NCBI GenBank assembly: GCA_934663625.1
Contig: CAKUKP010000107.1
Coordinates: 1-6,485, forward strand
Reading direction: 5' to 3'
Length of the DNA: 6,485 nt
Source: an uncultured Clostridia bacterium
GTDB taxonomy: Bacteria; Bacillota; Clostridia; Christensenellales; Aristaeellaceae
The notes under the pieces were generated by a model. The model had not been told where the DNA came from. It did no database searches and saw only the letters and a program-made list of their open reading frames with translations. Positions 1-5,574 of the stretch are shown piece after piece (position 1 is the first letter of the stretch; every line of letters starts with the position of its first letter). Position numbers and translations under genes: made by a program.

Positions 1-89
1 CCATCGCCCTCTGCGGCGGCGTTCAGAAGCTCATCGAACGCTACCGCAGAATCGCTATGCCAAAAATCAGAGAAATCACGGAAATCTGA
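1..89 (+). CDS. C-terminal fragment of an unidentified protein
   Basis: The window opens inside a gene. Reading in frame from base 3 gives 28 codons, beginning IALCGGVQKL and ending IREITEI, then a TGA stop at 87-89. This frame is preferred over the other two because it ends exactly at an intrinsic terminator and because most of its third codon positions are G or C, as in the other genes here. The tail is basic and probably helical, with a stretch rich in Arg and Lys (KLIERYRRIAMPK). I do not recognise the family, and 28 residues are too few to assign a function. The gene runs towards the convergent tRNA-Arg gene, so it is not part of the operons to the right. Confidence 0.65.
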   Translation, partial: IALCGGVQKLIERYRRIAMPKIREITEI

Positions 90-110
90 GGGGGAAACCC
101 CTCCTTTTTT
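88..110 (+). terminator. Intrinsic terminator of the leftmost gene
   Basis: A 6-bp GC-rich stem (GAGGGG at 88-93 with CCCCTC at 98-103) is closed by a GAAA tetraloop of the stable GNRA type and followed by C and six T (104-110). The last two bases of the TGA stop codon form the first two bases of the stem, so a terminating ribosome would cover the left arm. Confidence 0.88.
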
Positions 111-150
111 CGCGATTTTTGGCTTTGAATGGGTGATTTTTGTATGAATG

Positions 151-189
151 ATATAAAATATCCGTCCGAAAACTGTGTTTTCGGACGGA
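151..189 (-). terminator. Terminator hairpin of the tRNA-Arg gene
   Basis: A perfect 13-bp inverted repeat (161-173 with 177-189, built on CCGTCCGAAAAC) has a 3-nt loop. It lies just beyond the 3' end of the minus-strand tRNA. Read on the minus strand it is followed by a T-rich but interrupted run, TATTTTATAT (160 down to 151). No T-run follows in the plus direction, so it appears to serve the tRNA transcript. Confidence 0.75.
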
Positions 190-193
190 CTGG

Positions 194-270
194 TGGCGGA
201 CCCTAAGGGATTCGAACCCCTGACCTTCTGGTCCGTAGCCAGACGCTCTATCCAGCTGAGCTAAGGGACC
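194..270 (-). tRNA. tRNA-Arg (anticodon ACG)
   Basis: The minus strand folds into a full 77-nt cloverleaf. It has a 7-bp acceptor, U8-A9, a 4-bp D stem (GCTC/GAGC), an anticodon stem TCTGG/CCAGA around the loop CTACGGA, a 5-nt variable loop AGGTC, the T loop TTCGAAT, discriminator G73 and an encoded CCA (194-196). The anticodon is ACG, which reads CGN arginine codons; A34 is normally deaminated to inosine by TadA in bacteria. One oddity is that acceptor positions 3 and 70 are both U (bases 268 and 200), leaving a U-U mismatch in an otherwise paired stem. The gene stands alone with its own promoter and terminator. The arginine ACG identity is secure; full function is likely but the mismatch leaves some doubt. 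Confidence 0.96.
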
Positions 271-296
271 TTGCGCTTCTCTCAAAGTGCTTATAT

Positions 297-325
297 ATAA
301 TAACTCCGATTTGCTCAATTGTCAA
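297..325 (-). promoter_or_regulatory. Promoter of tRNA-Arg
   Basis: On the minus strand a perfect -35 box TTGACA (325-320) is followed after 17 bp by TATTAT (302-297), within a longer AT run. Spacing is optimal for a sigma-A-type holoenzyme. Transcription would start near 290, giving a leader of about 20 nt before the mature tRNA 5' end at 270. Such a strong match suits a stable-RNA gene. Confidence 0.88.
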
Positions 326-330
326 TAGGT

Positions 331-414
331 TTCCATGTTAAGAATTGTGTACAGCTCCAATTTCAGAAAAACGATCAGAAAACGCAGACCCTGAAAAACG
401 TCGCAAGACAAGGA
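331..414. other. Non-coding spacer left of the hairpin array
   Basis: No gene or clear promoter is visible here. The stretch is A-rich on the plus strand and contains TTTCAGAAAA (361-370), which recurs exactly at 622-631 at the far side of the hairpin array. It may therefore belong to the left flank of that element, but 10 bp of low-complexity match is weak support. Confidence 0.4.
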
Positions 415-638
415 AACAGGGACTGCAAATGAGGGCGCATAGTTCGACCTATGTAACCGATTTTGCAGTCCCTGTTGATGAACGCACCGAAGACCCTGCT
501 GTGCAGGGTTTCGGCAGCGCCGCGCTGGAATCCAAAGGATTCGCGCGGGCTGGTCGCGCTTGCTGCAAGCAGAAGCGCGACTGCTGTACAGTAAGCAGAA
601 ATTCTCACTTTGTTAGAAGTGTTTCAGAAAATTTCTGC
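415..638. repeat. Array of consecutive hairpins: candidate MITE/REP-like element or structured RNA
   Basis: Five main inverted repeats fill about 224 bp. (A) 415-429 pairs perfectly with 462-476 (15 bp, core CAGGGACTGCAAA) and encloses a small hairpin CATAG/CTATG (438-442, 449-453). (B) 487-491 and 493-499 pair with 503-514, 12 bp with one bulged base. (C) 515-552 forms CAGC, CCGCGC and GAATCC helices capped by AAA, with two bulges in the left arm. (D) 553-561 and 563-565 pair with 570-581, 12 bp with one bulge. (F) 595-603 pairs with 630-638 (9 bp) around an inner CACTT/AAGTG hairpin. B, C and D abut with no spacer. Stems of perfect Watson-Crick pairs with single bulges are unlikely by chance. 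Neither strand gives a convincing protein; the open frames are short and follow the repeats. The strand is undetermined. It could be a palindrome-rich mobile repeat or a non-coding RNA; I recognise no specific RNA family. Confidence 0.65.
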
Positions 639-718
639 GGTTGCGGGGTTTATCAGTGGTCTGCGCCCCGCAGACGGCGTTTGCGCCATACGGAGCTTCC
701 CCCCTCAATCCCTACACC
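639..718 (-). other. 3' untranslated region of the ABC operon, folded but without a classical terminator
   Basis: This follows the stop codon of the last operon gene on the minus strand. It contains a small hairpin GGCG/CGCC (676-679, 684-687) and a 6-bp hairpin GTCTGC/GCAGAC (659-664, 670-675). The minus-strand loop of the larger hairpin, rich in G (GGGGC), could pair with CCCCGCA further downstream (648-642), either as an alternative stem or as a small pseudoknot. No run of T follows any of these, so a standard intrinsic terminator is not visible. The operon transcript may run on into the hairpin array. Confidence 0.4.
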
Positions 719-2587
719 TTACGCAAGTTCCTTTTTGCCGGTGTAGAGTTCATAATAGCGCCCCTTCATGGCGAGCAGATCATCATGGCTGCCGCGTTCG
801 ATGATTTCGCCGTTTTCCAGCACCATGATGGCGTTGGCGTTGCGCACGGTAGACAGGCGGTGCGCGATGACGAAGGTGGTGCGATTTTCCATCAGCTTAT
901 CCATGCCGCGTTCAATCATGCGTTCGGTACGGGTATCGACCGAGCTGGTGGCTTCATCCAGCACCAGTATCGGCGCCTTACTGAGCGCCGCGCGTGCGAT
1001 GTTCAGAAGCTGGCGCTGTCCCTGCGAAAGATTCGCGCCGTTGCCTTCGATCAGCGTATCATAGCCATGCTCCAGACGCTTGATGAAGCTATGCGCGCTG
1101 GCGGTCTTAGCGGCAGCGATCACTTCCTCATCGGTGGCGTCCAGCCGCCCATAGCGGATGTTTTCCATCACCGTGCCGGTAAACAGGTTCGTATCCTGCA
1201 GCACCATCGCGATATTTTTGCGCAGGGTTTCGCGCCTGATATCGTAGATGTTCACGCCATCGATGGTGATTTCGCCGGAATCGATATCGTAAAAGCGGCT
1301 GAGCAGGTTCGTGATCGTGGTTTTGCCCGCGCCGGTGGAGCCGACGAACGCGATCTTCTGTCCGGGCTTGGCGTAGAGCGAAATGTGCTTCAGGATCACC
1401 TTTTCCGGCGTATAGCCGAAGGTTACATCGTCGAGGCGCACGTTGCCCTGAATGGGGAAATCCTTCGCATCTGCGGCATCCGCCTGTTCGGGCGCTTCAT
1501 CCATCAACTGGAACACGCGCTCCGCGCCCGCCAGCGCCGCCGATACAGTGCTGACCTGCTGGGAAAGTTCGTTGATCGGGCGCGCGAACTGGCTGGCGTA
1601 ATTGACGAAGATCGCAAGTCCGCCCACATCGAAGCCGGAAGTGACGCACAGTATGCCGCCGATGCCCGCCGTGAGCGCATAGCTGATCTTGCTGGTATTG
1701 CCCATGATCGGCCCCATGATGCCGCCGAAGAACAGCGCCCATATCTGCTTATCGCGCAGATCATCGTTCAGACGGCCGAATTCTTCATTGCACACGTCCT
1801 CATGGCAGAACACCTTGACCACTTTCTGCCCCGCCACGGTTTCTTCGATATAGCCGTTGACCGCGCCCAGCGCCGCGGACTGCGCAACCTGGTATCTGCC
1901 GCTGCGCTTCATGATGTACATGCCGCCCTTGGTAAATACCGGCAGGAATACGACCGTGATCAGCGTAAGCCAGATATTCGTATAAATCATCAGCGCCAGC
2001 GTGCCGATCAGCGTGATCGCGCCGGACAGCATCGAGATCAGCGAATTATCCAGCATCTGCCCGATATTATCGATATCATTCGTAAATCGGGACATGATTT
2101 CGCCGTTGGTATGCCCATCGAAATAGCGCACGGGCAGGCGCTGCAGCTTTTCAAACAGATCGTGCCGAATTTTTTCCACGGTGTTCTGCGATACGTTGAC
2201 CATCAGCCGGTATTGCAGAAACGCCGCCGTGACCGCCACCATATAGCACAGCAGCAATATGATCAGCGATGAAATCAGCCCGCTGATTCGATCCGCGGCG
2301 GGGATGGTTCCATCCGCGATGTGGTTCAGAATCGGGCGCAGCATATAGCCGCCCGCCAGCGTAGTGCCGGTGTTGATCAGCATGCACAGCGCCACGACCG
2401 CCAGCCGCGCCTTATAAATGCCGATGTAATGGAAGATGCGCGCTACGGTGCGGCGCATATCCCTGGGCTTTCCGGTCGCCAAGCCGCGCGGGCCTCTTCC
2501 GGGGCCGTGCATGCCGCCGGGGCGCTTTGCAGCCTCCGCGGATGCATTGTAGCGCTGTCTTAAATTTTCAAGCGAACGTCCTGCCAT
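719..2587 (-). CDS. ABC exporter half-transporter, consensus-ATPase subunit
   Basis: A 622-residue type I (ABC-B-like) exporter subunit with a fused transmembrane and ATPase domain, expected to pair with the upstream gene's product and expel a substrate across the cell membrane. Residues 1-50 are a basic, Gly/Pro-rich cytoplasmic extension. About six membrane segments lie near 61-84, 102-126, 183-203, 206-222, 283-312 and 316-334. The ATPase domain (about 380-615) has A-loop Y392, Walker A GSTGAGKT (416-423), Q-loop Q464, signature LSQGQ (520-524), Walker B ILVLDE (540-545) with catalytic E545, and H-loop H576. The signature departs from LSGGQ at its third residue. The start ATG overlaps the previous stop in TAATG, with GGAGG 7 nt upstream (2595-2599), so translation is probably coupled. 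By architecture it matches the consensus partner of TM287/288-, LmrCD- or BmrCD-like heterodimers. The family is certain; the substrate is unknown, with drugs, peptides or lipids all possible. Confidence 0.95.
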   Translation of the reverse strand: MAGRSLENLRQRYNASAEAAKRPGGMHGPGRGPRGLATGKPRDMRRTVARIFHYIGIYKARLAVVALCMLINTGTTLAGGYMLRPILNHIADGTIPAADRISGLISSLIILLLCYMVAVTAAFLQYRLMVNVSQNTVEKIRHDLFEKLQRLPVRYFDGHTNGEIMSRFTNDIDNIGQMLDNSLISMLSGAITLIGTLALMIYTNIWLTLITVVFLPVFTKGGMYIMKRSGRYQVAQSAALGAVNGYIEETVAGQKVVKVFCHEDVCNEEFGRLNDDLRDKQIWALFFGGIMGPIMGNTSKISYALTAGIGGILCVTSGFDVGGLAIFVNYASQFARPINELSQQVSTVSAALAGAERVFQLMDEAPEQADAADAKDFPIQGNVRLDDVTFGYTPEKVILKHISLYAKPGQKIAFVGSTGAGKTTITNLLSRFYDIDSGEITIDGVNIYDIRRETLRKNIAMVLQDTNLFTGTVMENIRYGRLDATDEEVIAAAKTASAHSFIKRLEHGYDTLIEGNGANLSQGQRQLLNIARAALSKAPILVLDEATSSVDTRTERMIERGMDKLMENRTTFVIAHRLSTVRNANAIMVLENGEIIERGSHDDLLAMKGRYYELYTGKKELA

Positions 2588-4335
2588 TATGCGCCCTCCC
2601 TTCCCGCTTCGGTCGCGCCGGACATCTGCGATTCATAGATTTCGCGATATTCTTCGTTATTCTGCATCAGCTGATCATGCGTACCGATGCCGGTGATGCG
2701 TCCATCATCCATTACCACGATCATATCCGCTTCCATCACCGATGTGATGCGCTGGGCGATGATGATCTTCGTGGAATCCTTCAGTTCATTGGCGAACGCG
2801 CAGCGAATCAGCGCCTCGGTCGCGGTATCGACGGCGGATACGGAATCATCCAGAATCAGGATGCGCGGTTTCTTCAAAAGCGCGCGCGCAATGCACAGGC
2901 GCTGCTTCTGTCCGCCGGATACGTTCGCGCCGCCCTGCTCCAGCAGCGTATCATACCCCTTGGGCATCGCGCTGACAAAGCCATCCGCCTGCGCGTTCTT
3001 CGCGGCGGCGACCACGGTTTCATGATCGGCGTTTTCATCGCCCCAGCGCAGGTTTTCATCGATCGTGCCGGAGAAGAGAACGTTCTTCTGCAGCACCATG
3101 CCCACGCCGCTGCGCAGATGATTCAGATTGTAATCGCGCACGTTCACGCCATCCACCAGCACTTCACCCGCGTCCACATCGTACAGGCGCGGAATCATGG
3201 AAACCAGCGTGCTCTTGCCGCAGCCGGTGGAACCGATCACGCCCACGGTCTGCCCATGGCGAATCTTCAGATTGATGTGATCCAGCACCAGACCTTCGCT
3301 GTTTTTATAATAACGGAAGGATACATCGCGGAATTCTACATCGCCCTGTTCGACCATCTTATCGGCGCGCGACGCGTTTTCATCGGTGATATCGATTTTT
3401 TCATCCAATACCTCAGAAATACGGTTCGCGCTCGCCAACGAACGGGACGAAATCAAAAACAGCATGCTGACCATCATCAGCGACATCAAAATCTGCGTAA
3501 TATAGGTAATATAGGCGCTCAGATCGCCCCACAGCATCGTACCGGCGACCACCTCCCTGCCGCCGACCCAGATCACGGCCACCATGGTGAGGTTCATAAT
3601 CAGCATCATCATGGGCATGATCATCGTCATCAGCCGCAGCGCGCTCAAGCCCGCCTGCTTCAGATTTCCGTTGGCGGCATCGAACTTCTGCTGTTCAAAA
3701 TCCTCGCGCACGAAGGATTTTACCACGCGCACGTTGACCAGGTTTTCCTGCACATCGGTATTCAGCCCATCGATCTTCGCCTGCATATTCTTAAAGCGCG
3801 GGAACGCGGCGCGAATCAGCAGCACCTGAATGCCCAGCAGCACGGGAATCGTAACCGCCAGCACCAGCGCCAGATGCGGCGCGCGGATGATCAGCATGAT
3901 CAATGCGCCGATCAGCATGCCCGGCGCGCGCAGGCACATGCGCAAAAGCATATTGACGAAATTCATCACCTGCGTTACATCGTTGGTCAGGCGCGTAACC
4001 AGCGAACCGGCGGAAAACTTATCGATATTGGCGAACGAAAACTTCTGCACCTTGGCGAACACATCGCGGCGCACATCGCCCGCGAAATTCACCGCCGCCT
4101 TCGCGCCAAAATACGCGCCGCCGACGCCGCCCGCCATCATGGCGACCGCCGTAAGCACCATCATGGCGCAGATGAATACGATGTAGCCGATGTTTTTGCC
4201 CACGATGCCGCGGTTTAAAATATTGGCGTACAGGCTGGGCAGCAGCACCTCGCCCAGCACCTCCACGATCATGCACACCGGCCCCAGAATAAAATATTTT
4301 TTGTAGGGGCCCGCGTATTTGATCCAACGTTTCAA
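2587..4335 (-). CDS. ABC exporter half-transporter, degenerate-ATPase subunit
   Basis: A 582-residue type I ABC half-transporter, the partner of the following gene. Membrane segments lie near 14-36, 50-72, 137-150, 152-174, 233-257 and 270-297. The ATPase domain has Walker A GSTGCGKS (368-375), Q-loop Q416, a good signature VSGGQ (472-476), Walker B ILILDD (492-497) with Asp at the catalytic Glu position (D497), and Gln at the H-loop (Q528 in AQRIT). These substitutions mark the non-hydrolysing site of heterodimeric exporters, while its intact signature would complete the working site with the partner's Walker motifs. The start is probably TTG at 4335, 3 nt after the marR stop. The N-terminus MKRWIKYAGPYKKYF looks natural, and the next Met (residue 22) would cut into the first membrane segment. 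The only purine-rich site (GGGAG) is 12 nt upstream, so initiation may depend on coupling to marR. The substrate is unknown. Confidence 0.95.
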   Translation of the reverse strand: MKRWIKYAGPYKKYFILGPVCMIVEVLGEVLLPSLYANILNRGIVGKNIGYIVFICAMMVLTAVAMMAGGVGGAYFGAKAAVNFAGDVRRDVFAKVQKFSFANIDKFSAGSLVTRLTNDVTQVMNFVNMLLRMCLRAPGMLIGALIMLIIRAPHLALVLAVTIPVLLGIQVLLIRAAFPRFKNMQAKIDGLNTDVQENLVNVRVVKSFVREDFEQQKFDAANGNLKQAGLSALRLMTMIMPMMMLIMNLTMVAVIWVGGREVVAGTMLWGDLSAYITYITQILMSLMMVSMLFLISSRSLASANRISEVLDEKIDITDENASRADKMVEQGDVEFRDVSFRYYKNSEGLVLDHINLKIRHGQTVGVIGSTGCGKSTLVSMIPRLYDVDAGEVLVDGVNVRDYNLNHLRSGVGMVLQKNVLFSGTIDENLRWGDENADHETVVAAAKNAQADGFVSAMPKGYDTLLEQGGANVSGGQKQRLCIARALLKKPRILILDDSVSAVDTATEALIRCAFANELKDSTKIIIAQRITSVMEADMIVVMDDGRITGIGTHDQLMQNNEEYREIYESQMSGATEAGREGA

Positions 4336-4338
4336 GGC

Positions 4339-4788
4339 TTACTTCAACTCCCTTTCCATTTGCGAATCGATATTTCGCAGAATTCTTTCCTGCATGCGTT
4401 CGAGCAGTGCGATCTCCTCCTCCGAAAAGCCCGCGAAGGTATCCGCGTCGATGCGATCGAACACGCGCTTGCTGGTTTCCACCACATATCTTCCCTTATC
4501 CGTGATGGTGATTTCGTTCCGGCGGCCGTCGTCCGCCGCATCGCTGCGCCGGATGTATCCGCCCGCTTCCAGACTTTTCAACGTGCGGGCGACGCTGGCG
4601 GGCGTTACATTCAGCAATTCTGCCAGCTGCACCTGCGATACGGCGCCGGAATGGTCGCTCAGATACATCAGCGCGAAATGCTGGCTGGAATGAATGCCGA
4701 TATCCAGCAGGCTGCGTTCGATGATTCGATGCCGTCTGCGCGAAATCTGCATCTGCCGCTTCACAAGGCGGCGGTATCTTTCCTCCAT
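4339..4788 (-). CDS. MarR-family transcriptional regulator
   Basis: A 149-residue DNA-binding regulator of usual MarR length, first gene of the operon and probable repressor of the ABC exporter. Basic N-terminal helices (1-28) and C-terminal helices (105-147) would form the dimer. The winged helix-turn-helix spans about 50-97: QLAELLNVTPASVARTLKSLE is the helix-turn-helix, and the wing follows at DAADDGRRNEITIT, with the DxR-type basic tip usual in the family. The start is set at ATG 4788 because GGGAGG lies 7 nt upstream; an in-frame TTG at 4794 would sit only 1 nt from that site. Two identical palindromes over the transcription start are its likely operator, implying autoregulation relieved by a small ligand. 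The ligand cannot be read from the sequence. The family call is secure and the repressor role is inferred from context. Confidence 0.94.
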   Translation of the reverse strand: MEERYRRLVKRQMQISRRRHRIIERSLLDIGIHSSQHFALMYLSDHSGAVSQVQLAELLNVTPASVARTLKSLEAGGYIRRSDAADDGRRNEITITDKGRYVVETSKRVFDRIDADTFAGFSEEEIALLERMQERILRNIDSQMERELK

Positions 4789-4795
4789 GCCCAAG

Positions 4796-4801
4796 CCTCC
4801 C
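4796..4801 (-). promoter_or_regulatory. Ribosome binding site that fixes the marR start
   Basis: GGGAGG on the minus strand ends 7 nt before ATG 4788, ideal spacing. The same site ends only 1 nt before the in-frame TTG at 4794, which rules that codon out as the main start. Confidence 0.85.
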
Positions 4802-4810
4802 GCACATTTG

Positions 4811-4837
4811 TTAGCGCGCTAATGATTAGCGCGCTAA
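4811..4837. promoter_or_regulatory. Tandem palindromic operator, probable MarR binding site
   Basis: Two identical perfect palindromes TTAGCGCGCTAA lie at 4811-4822 and 4826-4837, separated by TGA (15-bp period). With the flanking G and C, the whole 29 bp (4810-4838) is itself palindromic except at the central base. It lies 2 bp downstream of the marR -10 box, covering the probable transcription start near 4833. Short symmetrical sites with TTAG/CTAA ends suit winged-helix dimers of the MarR family. A 15-bp period places the two dimers about one and a half helical turns apart, on roughly opposite faces of the DNA. Binding by this MarR is inferred. Confidence 0.82.
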
Positions 4838-4839
4838 CT

Positions 4840-4868
4840 ATTATACGAATCTCCCGCGCGCCCTGCAA
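4840..4868 (-). promoter_or_regulatory. Promoter of the marR-ABC operon
   Basis: A consensus -10 box TATAAT (4845-4840, minus strand) is preceded, at 17 bp, by TTGCAG (4868-4863), which keeps only the TTG of the -35 consensus. The transcript would start near 4833, inside the tandem palindromes, giving a 5' leader of about 45 nt. A perfect -10 with an operator over the start fits a promoter held off by a repressor. Confidence 0.75.
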
Positions 4869-4951
4869 CGCATTTCCGTTTTATTCCGGTAAAAAATCGA
4901 TGAACGCATTCTGAATTTTGGATTCGCCGAAATATTCAGTTTACACAGGCG

Positions 4952-4960
4952 TGTTATAGT
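4952..4960 (+). promoter_or_regulatory. Extended -10 promoter of the secreted-protein gene
   Basis: TGTTATAGT is an extended -10 element (TG, one base, then TATAGT at 4955-4960). No good -35 box is found 16-18 bp upstream, as is usual where the TG extension takes over. It is only 24 bp from the start codon, so the leader is short. It lies more than 100 bp from the MarR palindromes, so co-regulation is not expected. Confidence 0.55.
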
Positions 4961-4983
4961 GCAAAATATGGAGGTGAATACCC

Positions 4984-5457
4984 ATGAAAAAGACCATCGC
5001 GGCGATCCTTGCGCTGCTTATGCTTTTGCTGTGCGCCACACAGGCGGAAAACCGCTTTACCTGCGATGTATTTTCCATCGATCTGCCCGACGGAATGCGG
5101 CAGCTGGACGATGCCGCGCGCGCGGGCTACGAAGCCGCCGTGCAGAGCGATTACCCGAACGCGGGCGAAACCCTTTTGATCGCGCAGAACGAAAACCAGA
5201 TACTGTACATCGCGACCGGCGCCGATTCCGATCCGCAGACCGCCGCCGAAAGCGCGGCGAGCCTGCTGCTGGGCGACGCTTCCGCCGCCGCGGAATACCA
5301 GATGGGCGATCGCACCGTATGGGGCTTTGCGTGCAGCGTGAGCGATATGCGCTTTGATATCTATTATCTGAAGGAAAACCAGAAATCCATCGTCATCGGC
5401 GTTTCAGGCATGGAGACCGCTGCGATATCGGATGTGCTTTCCACGATTCAGATGTGA
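4984..5457 (+). CDS. Small secreted protein of unknown function
   Basis: A 157-residue protein I do not recognise. Residues 1-21 form a clear signal peptide: MKK, a Leu/Ala-rich core and a likely signal peptidase I cut after TQA (A21). Cys17 is not in a proper lipobox (LLLC, with no small residue before Cys), so a lipoprotein is unlikely. The mature part of about 136 residues is acidic, with Ala-rich helical stretches (45-55, 85-105) alternating with probable strands (FSIDLP 30-35, ILYIAT 73-78, FDIYYL 124-129, SIVIGV 135-140). Cys27 and Cys117 could form a disulfide outside the membrane. The start is supported by GGAGGTG (4970-4976), 7 nt before the ATG. It is divergent from marR and tandem with the DegV-like gene, which has its own promoter. 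The coding call is strong; the function is unknown. Confidence 0.85.
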   Translation: MKKTIAAILALLMLLLCATQAENRFTCDVFSIDLPDGMRQLDDAARAGYEAAVQSDYPNAGETLLIAQNENQILYIATGADSDPQTAAESAASLLLGDASAAAEYQMGDRTVWGFACSVSDMRFDIYYLKENQKSIVIGVSGMETAAISDVLSTIQM

Positions 5458-5518
5458 TATGGTTTTCAATACCAGCTCACGCAATATTTAATAACGCTTT
5501 TACCGTTTCAACCCGCAA

Positions 5519-5528
5519 ACAACGTTGT
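5519..5528. promoter_or_regulatory. Short palindrome overlapping the -35 box
   Basis: ACAACGTTGT is a perfect 10-bp palindrome whose right half overlaps the -35 box TTGTGA of the DegV-like gene. It is well placed for an operator, but a single short palindrome can occur by chance and no regulator is evident. Confidence 0.3.
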
Positions 5529-5553
5529 GAAGCCGCGCCGCATATGATACAAT
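5525..5553 (+). promoter_or_regulatory. Promoter of the DegV-like gene
   Basis: TTGTGA (5525-5530) and TACAAT (5548-5553) are separated by 17 bp, and a TG one base before the -10 adds an extended -10 motif. The expected start near 5560 would give a very short leader, beginning just before the ribosome binding site GAGGTGA (5562-5568). Confidence 0.8.
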
Positions 5554-5574
5554 CGGGTCATGAGGTGATAGAAT

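Noticed and set aside
76..318. An 80-codon minus-strand open frame across the tRNA
   Set aside because: It is a translation of the tRNA gene, its promoter and two terminators.
375..608. A 77-codon minus-strand open frame with a signal-peptide-like start
   Set aside because: The hydrophobic N-terminus is encoded by hairpin arms, there is no ribosome binding site before its ATG, and the frame simply follows the repeats. It would regain interest only if conserved at the protein level elsewhere.
345..746. A 133-codon plus-strand open frame through the hairpin array
   Set aside because: It has no ribosome binding site, runs through successive inverted repeats and overlaps the end of the exporter gene; its composition is Arg/Ser-rich without domains.
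641..2272. A 543-codon plus-strand open frame antisense to the third operon gene
   Set aside because: The minus strand encodes a complete ABC exporter with every ATPase motif. The antisense frame is low-complexity, rich in His, Arg, Gln and Asp, and results from GC-biased codons that leave few antisense stops.
2527..4218. A 563-codon plus-strand open frame antisense to the other exporter gene
   Set aside because: Same reason: its His/Gln/Arg-rich translation is a shadow of a gene with clear Walker and signature motifs, and it has no ribosome binding site.
4789..4794. A TTG start two codons upstream for marR
   Set aside because: The ribosome binding site is only 1 nt away from it, but 7 nt from the ATG at 4788.
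4811..4837. The tandem palindromes as a CRISPR-like or terminator repeat
   Set aside because: There are only two copies, with a 3-bp spacer and no T-run, and their position over a transcription start fits an operator better.
5023..5035. A lipobox in the small secreted protein
   Set aside because: The residue before Cys17 is Leu, not Gly, Ala or Ser, and a better signal peptidase I site follows at TQA.
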